Assembly (NCBI RefSeq): GCF_002352765.1
Contig: NZ_KZ293963.1
Span: forward strand, 3,498,559-3,562,558
From: Alteribacter populi
GTDB lineage: Bacteria; Bacillota; Bacilli; Bacillales; Salisediminibacteriaceae
Direction of reading: 5' to 3'
DNA: 64,000 nt
Numbering within the stretch: the stretch's first letter is position 1; each line of letters begins with the position of its first letter. The translations under genes and the position numbers were made by a program. Shown one piece after another: positions 49,552 through 58,147 of this stretch. The notes under the pieces were generated by a model that was not told the DNA's origin, ran no database searches, and was given only the letters and a program-made list of their open reading frames with translations.

Positions 49552-51897
49552 GTGCAAAAAAAATGGAAGGTCGTAACGTCAGTGATGCTTACTAGTTCAC
49601 TTATGATGTCTAGTCTTTTTGTTAACACAGCGGCAGTGAATGGACAAGAGGAGGGTAATCCCCCGCAATTAACGGGAGAAGCATCGATTGATGAGGTTGT
49701 CGATGCGATGACACTGCAAGAAAAAGCAGCTCTACTCGTCGGTGGGAACAAGGAAGTATTAGAGGAGATTGATAACGAGATTATCGGTGATCAAGCAACA
49801 AGGGTTCCTGGAGCGGCTGGGCAAACGCAAGCAATCCCAAGACTCGGGGTTCCTTCTATTGTTTTAGCAGATGGTCCAATGGGGGTCCGCATTGATCCGA
49901 CACGCGAAGATGATGATGACACCTATTATGCAACGAAATTTCCTGCTCCTAACGTACTAGCCTCAACATGGGATACAGATTTGGTCTATGAAGTAGGCGA
50001 AGCGACAAGCCACGAGCTTAAGGAATACGGTGTTGATTTACTACTGGCTCCTGGGATGAATATTCAAAGCTACTTGCTAAATGGACGAAACTATGAATAT
50101 TTTTCTGAAGATCCTTATGTGACAGGAAAAATGGCCTCTGAATTCGTGAATGGTGTAGAAGACCAAGGTGTTGGGACGACGATCAAGCACTTCGCTGCTT
50201 ATAACCAAAGAGCAGATAACAATATCGATTCAATCGTTAGCCAAAGAGCACTAAGAGAAATCTACCTAAAAGGGTTCGAAATGACGGTGAAGAATTCTGA
50301 TCCATGGGCGATTATGGATTCTTACAATAAAATTAACGGTACATGGGCGACAGAAAATGAAGACTTACTTACCTCTGTTTTAAGAGATGATTGGGGATTT
50401 AACGGTTTTGCCATGACGGACTGGGAATTTGGCTCCAGAGATATTGCAAAACAAATGGAAGCAGGTACAAACCTGTTAATGCCAGGAAGTGAACATCAAT
50501 CAGAAGCGATTGTCGATGCCGTGAACGATGGGTTACTGAATGAAGAAATTTTAGACAGAAATGTGAAGGAGATGCTTGGAATCATCGTTCAAACCCCAAC
50601 ATTCTTAGGGCTTGAGCCTTCAAATGATCCCGACTTAGAAACAAATGCTGAGATTGCAAGAAAAGCAGCGGCAGATGGTATGGTTTTATTACAAAACGAA
50701 GCGGATACTTTACCTTTAGACAGTAACTTGAATGTTTCACTATTTGGTACGCCACAAGTGGAAACGATGACTGGAGGAAGAGGGAGTGCACTTGTCCATT
50801 CTGCCTATCATCTAGGAATTCCAGAGGGCTTACAAAATGCAGGGTTTACGCTTAACGAAGAGCTTTACGATAAATATGAAACGTATGTTGAGGAAATGAG
50901 AGATACAGATGAATACCGAGAAACAGGCGGAGGATTTTTTAATTCTACGTTCCCAACGCTGCCAGAAATGGATGTAGCAGATGAGGCTGTTACAGCAGCG
51001 GAAAATTCTGATGTCGGCATCATCGTTTTATCATCGGAATTCGGAAGCTATGGTTCAGACCGTTCTTTAGAAGATTTCTACCTATCTGAATCTAAGGAAG
51101 AGATGATCACAGATGTATCCGAAGCTTTTCGTGAAGAGGGCAAACCAGTCATTGCGATTTTGAATGTGGAAGGTCCGCTAGAAGTTGCTAGCTGGAGAGA
51201 TCAGGTCGATTCTGTCTTACTTTCTTGGCAACCTGGTCAGGAATTAGGAAACGCAGTAGCCGATGTTGTAACGGGGAAAGTGAATCCATCTGGTAAACTG
51301 CCACAAACCTTCCCTGTTGTCTATGAAGATGCCCCTTACTCAGAAACCTATCCTGGAACGGATCAGTTTATTTACGAAGAGGATATTTATGTGGGATATC
51401 GTTACAACACGACATTCGATGTAGAGCCAGCCTATGAATTCGGTTATGGATTATCGTACACAACATTTGACTACGATAATGTTCGTGTAAATCGTAATGG
51501 AAACTTCAAGGACAAAATTACTGTATTTGCTACTGTTGAAAATACAGGGGACGTCGCTGGTAGAGAAGCCGTTCAAGTTTACGTCAACGCACCAGACGGC
51601 AAATTGGAAAAACCAGAAATAGAATTGAAAGCTTTTGATAAAACGAAAGAACTTCGCCCAGGTAAAAAAGAAAACTTAAAATTTGAACTAGATGCTCAAA
51701 ACCTTGCTTCTTTTGATGAAGAATTATCTGCTTGGGTTCTTGAAGAAGGAACCTATGAAGTAAGAGTCGGAGCTTCTTCACAAGATATCAGAGACACTAC
51801 TACCTTTACAGTGGATGAAGACATCATTCTTGAAGAAGTAAATGACGTATTAGAACCACAAATAGAGTTTGACCGATTATCAAAGCTAAACTACTAA
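49552..51897 (+). CDS. Secreted glycoside hydrolase family 3 (beta-glucosidase-like)
   Basis: A 781-residue enzyme with a signal peptide (about 1-32, positively charged start then MLTSSLMMSSLF). The GH3 N-terminal domain has KHFAAYNQ and the nucleophile D290 in AMTDWEFGS; the (alpha/beta)6 domain and a C-terminal fibronectin III-like domain follow. It probably releases glucose or similar sugars from beta-glucosides outside the cell for the importer just upstream. GTG start at 49552 after GAGGGGAGAG. Controlled by its own cre site. Exact glycosidic specificity is not visible. Confidence 0.92.
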   Translation: MQKKWKVVTSVMLTSSLMMSSLFVNTAAVNGQEEGNPPQLTGEASIDEVVDAMTLQEKAALLVGGNKEVLEEIDNEIIGDQATRVPGAAGQTQAIPRLGVPSIVLADGPMGVRIDPTREDDDDTYYATKFPAPNVLASTWDTDLVYEVGEATSHELKEYGVDLLLAPGMNIQSYLLNGRNYEYFSEDPYVTGKMASEFVNGVEDQGVGTTIKHFAAYNQRADNNIDSIVSQRALREIYLKGFEMTVKNSDPWAIMDSYNKINGTWATENEDLLTSVLRDDWGFNGFAMTDWEFGSRDIAKQMEAGTNLLMPGSEHQSEAIVDAVNDGLLNEEILDRNVKEMLGIIVQTPTFLGLEPSNDPDLETNAEIARKAAADGMVLLQNEADTLPLDSNLNVSLFGTPQVETMTGGRGSALVHSAYHLGIPEGLQNAGFTLNEELYDKYETYVEEMRDTDEYRETGGGFFNSTFPTLPEMDVADEAVTAAENSDVGIIVLSSEFGSYGSDRSLEDFYLSESKEEMITDVSEAFREEGKPVIAILNVEGPLEVASWRDQVDSVLLSWQPGQELGNAVADVVTGKVNPSGKLPQTFPVVYEDAPYSETYPGTDQFIYEEDIYVGYRYNTTFDVEPAYEFGYGLSYTTFDYDNVRVNRNGNFKDKITVFATVENTGDVAGREAVQVYVNAPDGKLEKPEIELKAFDKTKELRPGKKENLKFELDAQNLASFDEELSAWVLEEGTYEVRVGASSQDIRDTTTFTVDEDIILEEVNDVLEPQIEFDRLSKLNY

Positions 51898-51905
51898 CCT
51901 TTATT

Positions 51906-51945
51906 GCTGCCACTAAAAGTTCACTCTTTAGTGGCAGCATTTTTT
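51906..51945 (+). terminator. Terminator after the GH3 gene
   Basis: GCTGCCACTAAA (51906-51917) and TTTAGTGGCAGC (51927-51938) form a perfect 12-bp stem, followed by ATTTTTT. Confidence 0.95.
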
Positions 51946-52122
51946 AGGCTCATCCCCCAAAAAAAATCTGTACGATCTTCTGGAAATAAGACTAAATATA
52001 TATACATATAAATAGTATAGGTAAGGAAGAAGGAGTAAATGGAGAGTAAACTCCTATTATCGTAAAATAAGAATAAATACCGAGATTTATGAATGAATAT
52101 GATTGTTTCAGGGGGAGAGGCA

Positions 52123-52662
52123 TTGATCCAGACTGTTTTGGAAAATGCAGTAGGAATGCTCGTAATTATTCTCGTAATTAATGTAGTGTATGTCACACTG
52201 TTTACGATTCGGATGATTTTTACGTTGAAAAGTCAGCGGTACTTAGCTGCAGTAACTAGCATTGTAGAAATATTGGTATATATTATCGGATTAGGGCTGG
52301 TCCTCGACAACCTCCACCGAGTCGAAAATTTGGTTGCCTACGCGTTGGGGTACGGCATTGGTGTTGTGGTTGGGATGAAAATTGAAGAAAAGCTCGCTTT
52401 AGGGTATATTACTGTTAACGTGATTACGAAAGAATACGAACCTGACATTCCGAATGCATTACGAGATAAAGGATACGGTGTGACAAACTGGGTTGCATAT
52501 GGACGTGAAGGAGAGCGGCTGATGATGGAGATTCTCACCTCACGAAGGTCCCAAACCGATTTGTATAATACAGTCAAAGGCCTCGACCCGAATGCCTTTA
52601 TTATCTCCCACGACACGAAGATGTTTTATGGAGGGTTCTGGGTCAAAGGTATACGGAGGTAA
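52123..52662 (+). CDS. yebE: UPF0316/DUF2179 membrane protein
   Basis: A 179-residue protein with three membrane helices in the first 85 residues and a cytoplasmic C-terminal DUF2179 domain. GIGVVVGMKIEEKLALGY follows the last helix. It matches B. subtilis YebE in type and position upstream of yebG and purE. The TTG at 52123 has GGGGGAGAGG directly upstream and is favoured over the ATG at 52093, which has no site. Function unknown. Confidence 0.87.
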   Translation: MIQTVLENAVGMLVIILVINVVYVTLFTIRMIFTLKSQRYLAAVTSIVEILVYIIGLGLVLDNLHRVENLVAYALGYGIGVVVGMKIEEKLALGYITVNVITKEYEPDIPNALRDKGYGVTNWVAYGREGERLMMEILTSRRSQTDLYNTVKGLDPNAFIISHDTKMFYGGFWVKGIRR

Positions 52663-52671
52663 TGGATAGAC

Positions 52672-52878
52672 ATGACGAAAAAAAGAAAAAAAGAGAAGTT
52701 TTACGTAGAGGAAGGGGAAACGGTGGCCGATTGCCTCAACCGCATGGCAGCAAACGGCTATCAACCCGTCCGAAGAATGGAAGAACCCGTGTTAAAAGAA
52801 GTCAAGAAGAACGGCAAAGTAGATGTGGAAGTTTCCCATCAGCGGATTATGTTTGAAGGAAAGCTAAAAGAAGAGTAG
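52672..52878 (+). CDS. yebG: NETI-motif small protein
   Basis: Sixty-eight residues, highly charged, with the conserved VADCLNRMAANGYQPVRRME segment of the YebG/NETI family; the N-E-T-I position reads EGETV here. It sits between yebE and the purine operon as in B. subtilis. GGAGGTAATGG lies upstream. Function unknown. Confidence 0.87.
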   Translation: MTKKRKKEKFYVEEGETVADCLNRMAANGYQPVRRMEEPVLKEVKKNGKVDVEVSHQRIMFEGKLKEE

Positions 52879-52922
52879 AGAGTGTCTCATGGAGGCATTC
52901 TTTTTTGTTTGGGGCGGGAGGA

Positions 52923-53048
52923 AATAATTAGAAGCGGAGTTGTTTTGATTAGAAAGGGATCCCGTTTGACCAGAAAAGAAGCTGTTTTGACCAGAAAAGG
53001 ATCCCGTTTGACTAGAAGCGTAGCCTGATTGATTAGATACCCGCCGTG
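52923..53048 (+). repeat. 21-bp phased repeat, six units
   Basis: Units start at 52923, 52944, 52965, 52986, 53007 and 53028, all exactly 21 bp apart. Each has a 10-base core close to TTTGACCAGA and 11 variable bases; units 2 and 4 share GATCCCG. It lies between yebG and the purE control region and has no cas genes nearby. Confidence 0.9.
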
Positions 53049-53115
53049 CTGTCCTCCGAAAAATAGCAATTGTCGACGACAGAAGGACAATATAAAGAAA
53101 ACTAATGGTAAAATA

Positions 53116-53187
53116 CGAACGATGAATTTATTTATATAACATATTGTTCGATTTTGGTTGACACTCCTCGCATCCTCTTGTTAAGAT
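53116..53187 (+). promoter_or_regulatory. PurR box pair and sigma-A promoter of the pur operon
   Basis: CGAAC (53116-53120) and GTTCG (53146-53150) are inverted halves with the spacing known for PurR control sites. TTGACA (53158-53163) and TAAGAT (53182-53187) are 18 bp apart. PurR bound here would cover or neighbour the -35. Confidence 0.87.
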
Positions 53188-53212
53188 AAAATCGTTAAAA
53201 GGAATTGAACAG

Positions 53213-53282
53213 ACCTCATATAATCTTGGGAATATGGCCCAAAAGTTTCTACCTGATGACCGTAAATCGTCGGCCTATGAGG
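53213..53282 (+). promoter_or_regulatory. Purine riboswitch of the pur operon
   Basis: P1 CCTCATA/TATGAGG, P2 CTTGGG/CCCAAA-type, canonical core GTTTCTACC and L3 CCGTAAA, P3 TGATGA/TCGTCG with wobbles. J3/1 reads GCCTATG where GACTATG is usual: C at position 74 (guanine) is kept, but position 73 is C not A. Confidence 0.93.
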
Positions 53283-53362
53283 ACGATCAGTATACGTAAT
53301 TACTATGTAGACGACGGATTCTTGCGTGCGTATTAGCACCCGTGTGTCTATATGCAGTGTAC

Positions 53363-53407
53363 ACGTGTGCGTTTGTCCTCTTGTGGGACAGATGTACACG
53401 TTTTTTT
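53363..53407 (+). terminator. Riboswitch terminator before purE
   Basis: ACGTGTGCGTTTGTCC (53363-53378) pairs over 16 positions, with three wobbles, with 53386-53401, followed by seven T residues. It is the expected expression platform for guanine-dependent premature termination. Confidence 0.9.
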
Positions 53408-53492
53408 GTTTTTATAGACCTTTAATAGTATAGACAATTGAGAGGTTATTCTCGTGATGATTTTTAATAGAAAATGAAAGTAGGTTGAGAGT

Positions 53493-53975
53493 ATGGCAAA
53501 AGTCGGTGTGATTATGGGTTCTATTTCGGATTGGGAAACGATGCAGCATGCGACAGAAGTGTTGGAGGAGATTGGTATCCCTTATGAAAAGAAAATCGTG
53601 TCGGCTCATCGGACGCCGGATCTCATGTTCGACTATGCGGAAACCGCGAGAGAGCGCGGCCTTGAAGTGATCGTTGCTGGGGCTGGCGGGGCGGCGCATC
53701 TTCCGGGGATGGTAGCGGCGAAAACGCTTTTGCCAGTCATTGGTGTTCCGGTTCAATCGAAAGCGTTAAATGGACTTGATTCTCTGCTTTCGATCGTGCA
53801 AATGCCTGCGGGTGTGCCGGTGTCAACAGTTGCTATCGGAAAAGCCGGCGCAACGAACGCTGGACTTTTAGCCGCTCAGCAGATTGCCGTTCATGACGCA
53901 GAAGTTGCTAAAAAGCTAAAGCAACGTAGAGAAAACAAATACAAGGAAGTACTGGAAAGCGGGGAAAAGCTATGA
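53493..53975 (+). CDS. purE: N5-carboxyaminoimidazole ribonucleotide mutase
   Basis: A 160-residue class I PurE: GSISDWETMQ (10-19), SAHRTPD (43-49) and GAGGAAHLPGM (69-79) are the substrate-binding motifs. It converts N5-CAIR to CAIR. First gene of the operon, overlapping purK by four bases. The ribosome-binding site is modest (GTAGGTTGAGAG). Confidence 0.97.
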   Translation: MAKVGVIMGSISDWETMQHATEVLEEIGIPYEKKIVSAHRTPDLMFDYAETARERGLEVIVAGAGGAAHLPGMVAAKTLLPVIGVPVQSKALNGLDSLLSIVQMPAGVPVSTVAIGKAGATNAGLLAAQQIAVHDAEVAKKLKQRRENKYKEVLESGEKL

Positions 53976-55120
53976 GTAGAATCCTTCCTGGTAAAACGAT
54001 CGGTATATTAGGTGGCGGGCAGTTAGGGAGAATGATGTCTTTGGCGGCTCGTGAAATCGGCTATCGGATCGCTGTTCTTGAGCCAAAGCGCGACTCTCCT
54101 TGCGGCCAAGTGGCTGATCTAGAATTGACGTGCTCTTATGACGATCTCGGAGGAGCAAAAAAGCTGGCGACAGCTAGTGACGTGATCACGTATGAGTTTG
54201 AGAATATCGACTATAAAGTAGCTTCCTGGCTAGAGGAGCATGCTGCTTTTCCCCAAGGAAGTGATCTGCTTGCGATTTCACAAGACCGACTTCAGGAGAA
54301 ACAAGCGATTACTTCTTTTGGAGTGCCGGTAGCTCCTTATGCTGAAATTAGCACGTTAGAAGATTTACAACGAGCAGCCACGAAGCTTCAATTTCCTTGT
54401 GTGTTGAAAACAACGCGAGGTGGCTACGATGGCAAAGGGCAAGCTGTCATCCAAAACGAAGTGCAAATCGTTAAAGCATGGCAGGATCTTAATGGAAAAG
54501 GGCCATTCGTTTTAGAAAAATGGGTGCCGTTTAAAAAGGAACTGAGCGTGATTATTACGAGGAGCGTGTCCGGTGAAGTTCGTGTATTCCCGGTAGCAGA
54601 AAATATTCATAAAAACAATATTCTTCATCAAACGATTGTGCCTGCGCGTGTGTCGAAAGATGTTGAAGCGAAAGCGATTCTTATCGCTGAAAAGCTGGCG
54701 ACTTCTTTCCACCTAATTGGGACGCTGGCAGTGGAAATGTTCTTAACCGAGGACGACGAGATTTATGTGAATGAATTGGCGCCGAGACCGCACAACTCCG
54801 GTCATTTTTCCATTAATGCCTGCCAAACATCACAGTTTGAACAGCACATTCGCGCGGTTTGTGATCTTCCGTTAGGGAAGACCGATTTACTAAAGCCTGC
54901 TGTGATGGTTAATATATTAGGGGAGCACGTACCAGGAGTTTTGGAAAATCTACATGAATTTCCTGAAGCTCACCTTCACCTTTACGGGAAGGATGAGGCG
55001 AAGCCCGGACGAAAAATGGGGCATGTCACGATTCTTGCAGATGATGTGGAACAAACTTTGGTACAGTTGAACTCCTCCTCAATTTGGAGAGAAAAAGAAG
55101 TAATGGAGGCAAACAAATGA
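53972..55120 (+). CDS. purK: N5-carboxyaminoimidazole ribonucleotide synthase
   Basis: A 382-residue ATP-grasp enzyme starting IGILGGGQLGRMM, with LKTTRGGYDGKGQAV (about 147-161) and ELAPRPHNSGHFSI (about 269-282). It makes N5-CAIR from AIR, ATP and bicarbonate, feeding PurE. ATGA overlap at both ends: with purE upstream and purB downstream, so the three are translationally coupled. Confidence 0.97.
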   Translation: MSRILPGKTIGILGGGQLGRMMSLAAREIGYRIAVLEPKRDSPCGQVADLELTCSYDDLGGAKKLATASDVITYEFENIDYKVASWLEEHAAFPQGSDLLAISQDRLQEKQAITSFGVPVAPYAEISTLEDLQRAATKLQFPCVLKTTRGGYDGKGQAVIQNEVQIVKAWQDLNGKGPFVLEKWVPFKKELSVIITRSVSGEVRVFPVAENIHKNNILHQTIVPARVSKDVEAKAILIAEKLATSFHLIGTLAVEMFLTEDDEIYVNELAPRPHNSGHFSINACQTSQFEQHIRAVCDLPLGKTDLLKPAVMVNILGEHVPGVLENLHEFPEAHLHLYGKDEAKPGRKMGHVTILADDVEQTLVQLNSSSIWREKEVMEANK

Positions 55121-56415
55121 TTGAACGTTATACGAGGCCTGAAATGGGTGCGATTTGGACGGAGGAAAACCGCTATCAAGCGTGGCTCGAAGTCGAAATT
55201 AAAGCGTGTGAAGCGTGGGCGGAGCTTGGTGATATTCCAAAAGAAGACGTGGCAAAAATCAGAGAAAATGCGAGCTTTGATGTGGAGCGCATTCTTGAAA
55301 TTGAAGCCGAGACTCGTCACGATGTGGTTGCTTTTACCCGGGCAGTTTCTGAAACTTTAGGTGAAGAGCGAAAGTGGGTTCATTACGGGTTGACGAGTAC
55401 GGATGTGGTCGACACGGCGTTATCTTATCTTTTAAAACAAGCAAACGAGATCATCCTTGCTGATCTAGAGCGATTTATCGACATTCTTAAAGATAAAGCG
55501 ATCGAGCATAAAGATACGGTGATGATGGGGCGTACCCACGGCGTTCACGCTGAACCAACAACGTTTGGCTTAAAGCTTGCCCTTTGGTATGAAGAAATGA
55601 AAAGGAACCTTGAGCGCTTCAAACAAGCAGCAGAAAGTGTTCGTGTTGGAAAGCTGTCTGGTGCTGTTGGGACTTACGCAAACATCAATCCGTTTGTTGA
55701 GAGCTTCGTATGTGAAGGGCTTGGACTGGAAGCGGCGAGCGTATCGACACAAACGTTGCAGCGTGACCGCCACGCGCATTATATGGCGACGCTGTCGTTA
55801 ATCGCAACATCGATTGAAAAAATGGCAGTTGAAATTCGCGGCCTGCAAAAAACGGAAATGCGCGAAGTAGAAGAGTTTTTTGCAAAAGGTCAAAAAGGGT
55901 CTTCTGCGATGCCGCATAAGCGAAATCCAATTGGCTCAGAAAACATGACCGGCCTTAGCCGTGTGATCCGTGGTCATATGGTTACAGCTTATGAAAACGT
56001 TCCTCTTTGGCATGAGCGTGATATTTCTCATTCTTCAGCTGAACGAGTGATTTTACCGGATGCGACGATTGCCTTGAACTACATGCTTAACCGTTTTGGC
56101 AACATCGTGAAAAACTTGACGGTGTTCCCGGAAAACATGAAACGTAACATGGGGCGTACGTTCGGCCTCATTTATTCTCAACGTGTGCTGCTCTCTTTGA
56201 TCGACAAAGGGTTGGTGCGTGAAGAAGCATACGACTTGGTTCAGCCAAAAGCGATGGAGGCTTGGGAGAAACAAGTACCGTTCCGTGAGCTTGTTGATGC
56301 TGATGAAAAAATTACCGACTTGCTATCTAAAGAAGAATTAGACGATTGCTTTGACTATCAGCATCACTTAACGCATGTGAATACGATTTTTGAACGAATC
56401 GGGTTTATCAAATAG
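55117..56415 (+). CDS. purB: Adenylosuccinate lyase
   Basis: A 432-residue fumarase/aspartase-superfamily lyase. The signature SSAMPHKRNPIGSEN (about 263-277) and GRTHGVHAEPTTFG are present. It cleaves SAICAR to AICAR and adenylosuccinate to AMP. GGAGG precedes ATG 55117, which overlaps the purK stop; a longer frame from 55084 is not used. Confidence 0.97.
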   Translation: MIERYTRPEMGAIWTEENRYQAWLEVEIKACEAWAELGDIPKEDVAKIRENASFDVERILEIEAETRHDVVAFTRAVSETLGEERKWVHYGLTSTDVVDTALSYLLKQANEIILADLERFIDILKDKAIEHKDTVMMGRTHGVHAEPTTFGLKLALWYEEMKRNLERFKQAAESVRVGKLSGAVGTYANINPFVESFVCEGLGLEAASVSTQTLQRDRHAHYMATLSLIATSIEKMAVEIRGLQKTEMREVEEFFAKGQKGSSAMPHKRNPIGSENMTGLSRVIRGHMVTAYENVPLWHERDISHSSAERVILPDATIALNYMLNRFGNIVKNLTVFPENMKRNMGRTFGLIYSQRVLLSLIDKGLVREEAYDLVQPKAMEAWEKQVPFRELVDADEKITDLLSKEELDDCFDYQHHLTHVNTIFERIGFIK

Positions 56416-56421
56416 GGTACA

Positions 56422-56446
56422 GAAAGAGGGGACTATTCCCCCTTTC
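56422..56446 (+). other. Intercistronic hairpin between purB and purC
   Basis: GAAAGAGGGGA pairs with TCCCCCTTTC (one bulged A) around loop CTAT. No T-run, so it may be an mRNA stability or processing element, not a terminator, inside the operon. Confidence 0.6.
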
Positions 56447-56499
56447 GATCCTATGAATTGCCAAAATTACGAATCTTCACATATTTGAGGAGGGGAAAT

Positions 56500-57225
56500 A
56501 TGAGTCAGCAAGCGTGTTTATACGAAGGGAAAGCGAAGCGAATCTATGAGACAGAGACTCCAAATGTGTTTCGAGTGGCTTACAAAGATGACGCCACAGC
56601 GTTTAATGGAGAAAAAAAGGATGTCCTAGGAGGGAAAGGACAGCTAAATAACGAGATTAGTAGTCTTATTTTCACCAAGCTTCACGAAGCAGGCGTTGCC
56701 AACCATTTCGTTGAGCGTCTATCTGAAACCGAGCAGCTAGTGAAGAAGGTTGCGATCATTCCACTTGAAGTGGTTGTACGAAATGTAGCTGCTGGAAGTC
56801 TCGTAAAGCGGCTTGGTCTTGAAAAAGGTGACGAGTTTTCGGAGCCAATCATTGAGTTTTATTACAAAAGCGACGAACTTGGTGATCCGCTTATTAACAA
56901 CGACCACATCCGCTTTCTAGATTTGGCAACCGAAGGAGAGCTTCATCAGATCAAATCAGACGCCATTCGCGTCAATCAAGTCCTTACTGATCTTTTCCAA
57001 AACATCGGGATCAAGCTCGTCGATTTTAAACTCGAGTTTGGAAGAGAAGAGGATGGCACCGTTCTTTTAGCTGATGAGGTGTCGCCGGATACGTGCCGGC
57101 TTTGGGATCAAGAAACGGGAGAATCATTAGATAAAGATTTGTTTCGCTTTCAACTCGGAGACTTAAAAACAGGGTACGAAACGATATTAACACGCTTAGG
57201 GGGAGTCAACTCATGTTCGAAGTAA
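56500..57225 (+). CDS. purC: Phosphoribosylaminoimidazole-succinocarboxamide synthase
   Basis: A 241-residue SAICAR synthetase: YEGKAKRIYET near the N-terminus, VVRNVAAGSL (about 89-98) and DFKLEFG (about 174-180) with ADEVSPDTCRLWD after it. It joins CAIR and aspartate with ATP. Start at 56500 after GGAGGGG. It overlaps purS by 13 bases. Confidence 0.97.
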   Translation: MSQQACLYEGKAKRIYETETPNVFRVAYKDDATAFNGEKKDVLGGKGQLNNEISSLIFTKLHEAGVANHFVERLSETEQLVKKVAIIPLEVVVRNVAAGSLVKRLGLEKGDEFSEPIIEFYYKSDELGDPLINNDHIRFLDLATEGELHQIKSDAIRVNQVLTDLFQNIGIKLVDFKLEFGREEDGTVLLADEVSPDTCRLWDQETGESLDKDLFRFQLGDLKTGYETILTRLGGVNSCSK

Positions 57226-57467
57226 ATGTATTTGTCACGTTAAAGGAAGCCGTTTTAGACCCGCAAGGAACGGCGGTCAATCATTCTTTACACCAGCTAG
57301 GGTACAACGAGGTAGAAGATGTACGGATCGGAAAAGTTCTGACGCTTAAAATGGCGGGTGAAAAAGCCAGCGTAGAGACTCGAGTTACAGAAATGTGTGA
57401 AAAGCTTCTTGCCAACCCGGTGATTGAAGACTATCGATTTGAAATAAAGGAGGTCCTGGCGCAATGA
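57213..57467 (+). CDS. purS: FGAM synthase subunit PurS
   Basis: Eighty-four residues, starting FEVNVFVTLKEAVLDPQGTA, typical of PurS. It bridges PurQ and PurL in the bacterial multi-subunit formylglycinamidine ribonucleotide synthase. Overlaps purC and, by ATGA, purQ. Confidence 0.96.
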   Translation: MFEVNVFVTLKEAVLDPQGTAVNHSLHQLGYNEVEDVRIGKVLTLKMAGEKASVETRVTEMCEKLLANPVIEDYRFEIKEVLAQ

Positions 57468-58147
57468 AGTTTGCCGTTGTTGTTTTTCCGGGATCGAACT
57501 GTGACATCGACATGTACCATGCTATTCAAGATGAGCTTGGTGAAGAAGTAGAATACGTGAGTTATCAAGAAACGAGTTTAGCAGACTATGACGCGGTGCT
57601 ATTACCAGGAGGGTTTTCGTTTGGGGACTACCTGAGATCAGGTGCGATTGCTGCGCGTCTGCCGATAAGTGAAGGCATTAAACAAGCAGCTCTAGCAGGC
57701 AAGCCCGTTCTTGGGGTTTGTAATGGATTTCAAGTTCTACTTGAGCTCGGTCTTCTTCCAGGGGCGATGCGTCGCAACCGTCAGCTGACGTTTCTATGTA
57801 AGCCGGTTCAGCTTATCGTTGAAAATAACGTTACGGTGTTTACAAACAGCTACGAAAACAAGCAAGCGATCACGGTTCCGGTCGCTCATGGTGAAGGGAA
57901 CTACTTCTGTGATGTAAAAACGCTTGACCAGCTAAAAAAGAACAACCAGATTGCGTTTACGTACGCGGATGATGTGAACGGATCTCTTGAACGGATTGCG
58001 GGTATTACAAACGCAGCCGGCAACGTCCTTGGCATGATGCCTCACCCTGAACGAGCGGTAGATGAGCTGCTTGGTTCTGCCGACGGATTAAAGATGTTCC
58101 AATCGATTTTACAACACTGGAGGGAATCCCATGCAATTACTTCATGA
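57464..58147 (+). CDS. purQ: FGAM synthase glutaminase subunit
   Basis: A 227-residue class I glutamine amidotransferase with VVFPGSNCD near the start and the nucleophile Cys in GVCNGFQVLLELG (about 85-97), and MPHPERAVD with the catalytic His. It supplies ammonia to PurL. It overlaps purL by 17 bases. Confidence 0.97.
   Translation: MKFAVVVFPGSNCDIDMYHAIQDELGEEVEYVSYQETSLADYDAVLLPGGFSFGDYLRSGAIAARLPISEGIKQAALAGKPVLGVCNGFQVLLELGLLPGAMRRNRQLTFLCKPVQLIVENNVTVFTNSYENKQAITVPVAHGEGNYFCDVKTLDQLKKNNQIAFTYADDVNGSLERIAGITNAAGNVLGMMPHPERAVDELLGSADGLKMFQSILQHWRESHAITS

Noticed and set aside
52923..53048. Array resembling a CRISPR (constant and variable parts alternating)
   Set aside because: The constant part is only about 10 bases and the variable part 11, far too short for CRISPR repeats and spacers, and there are no cas genes in the window.
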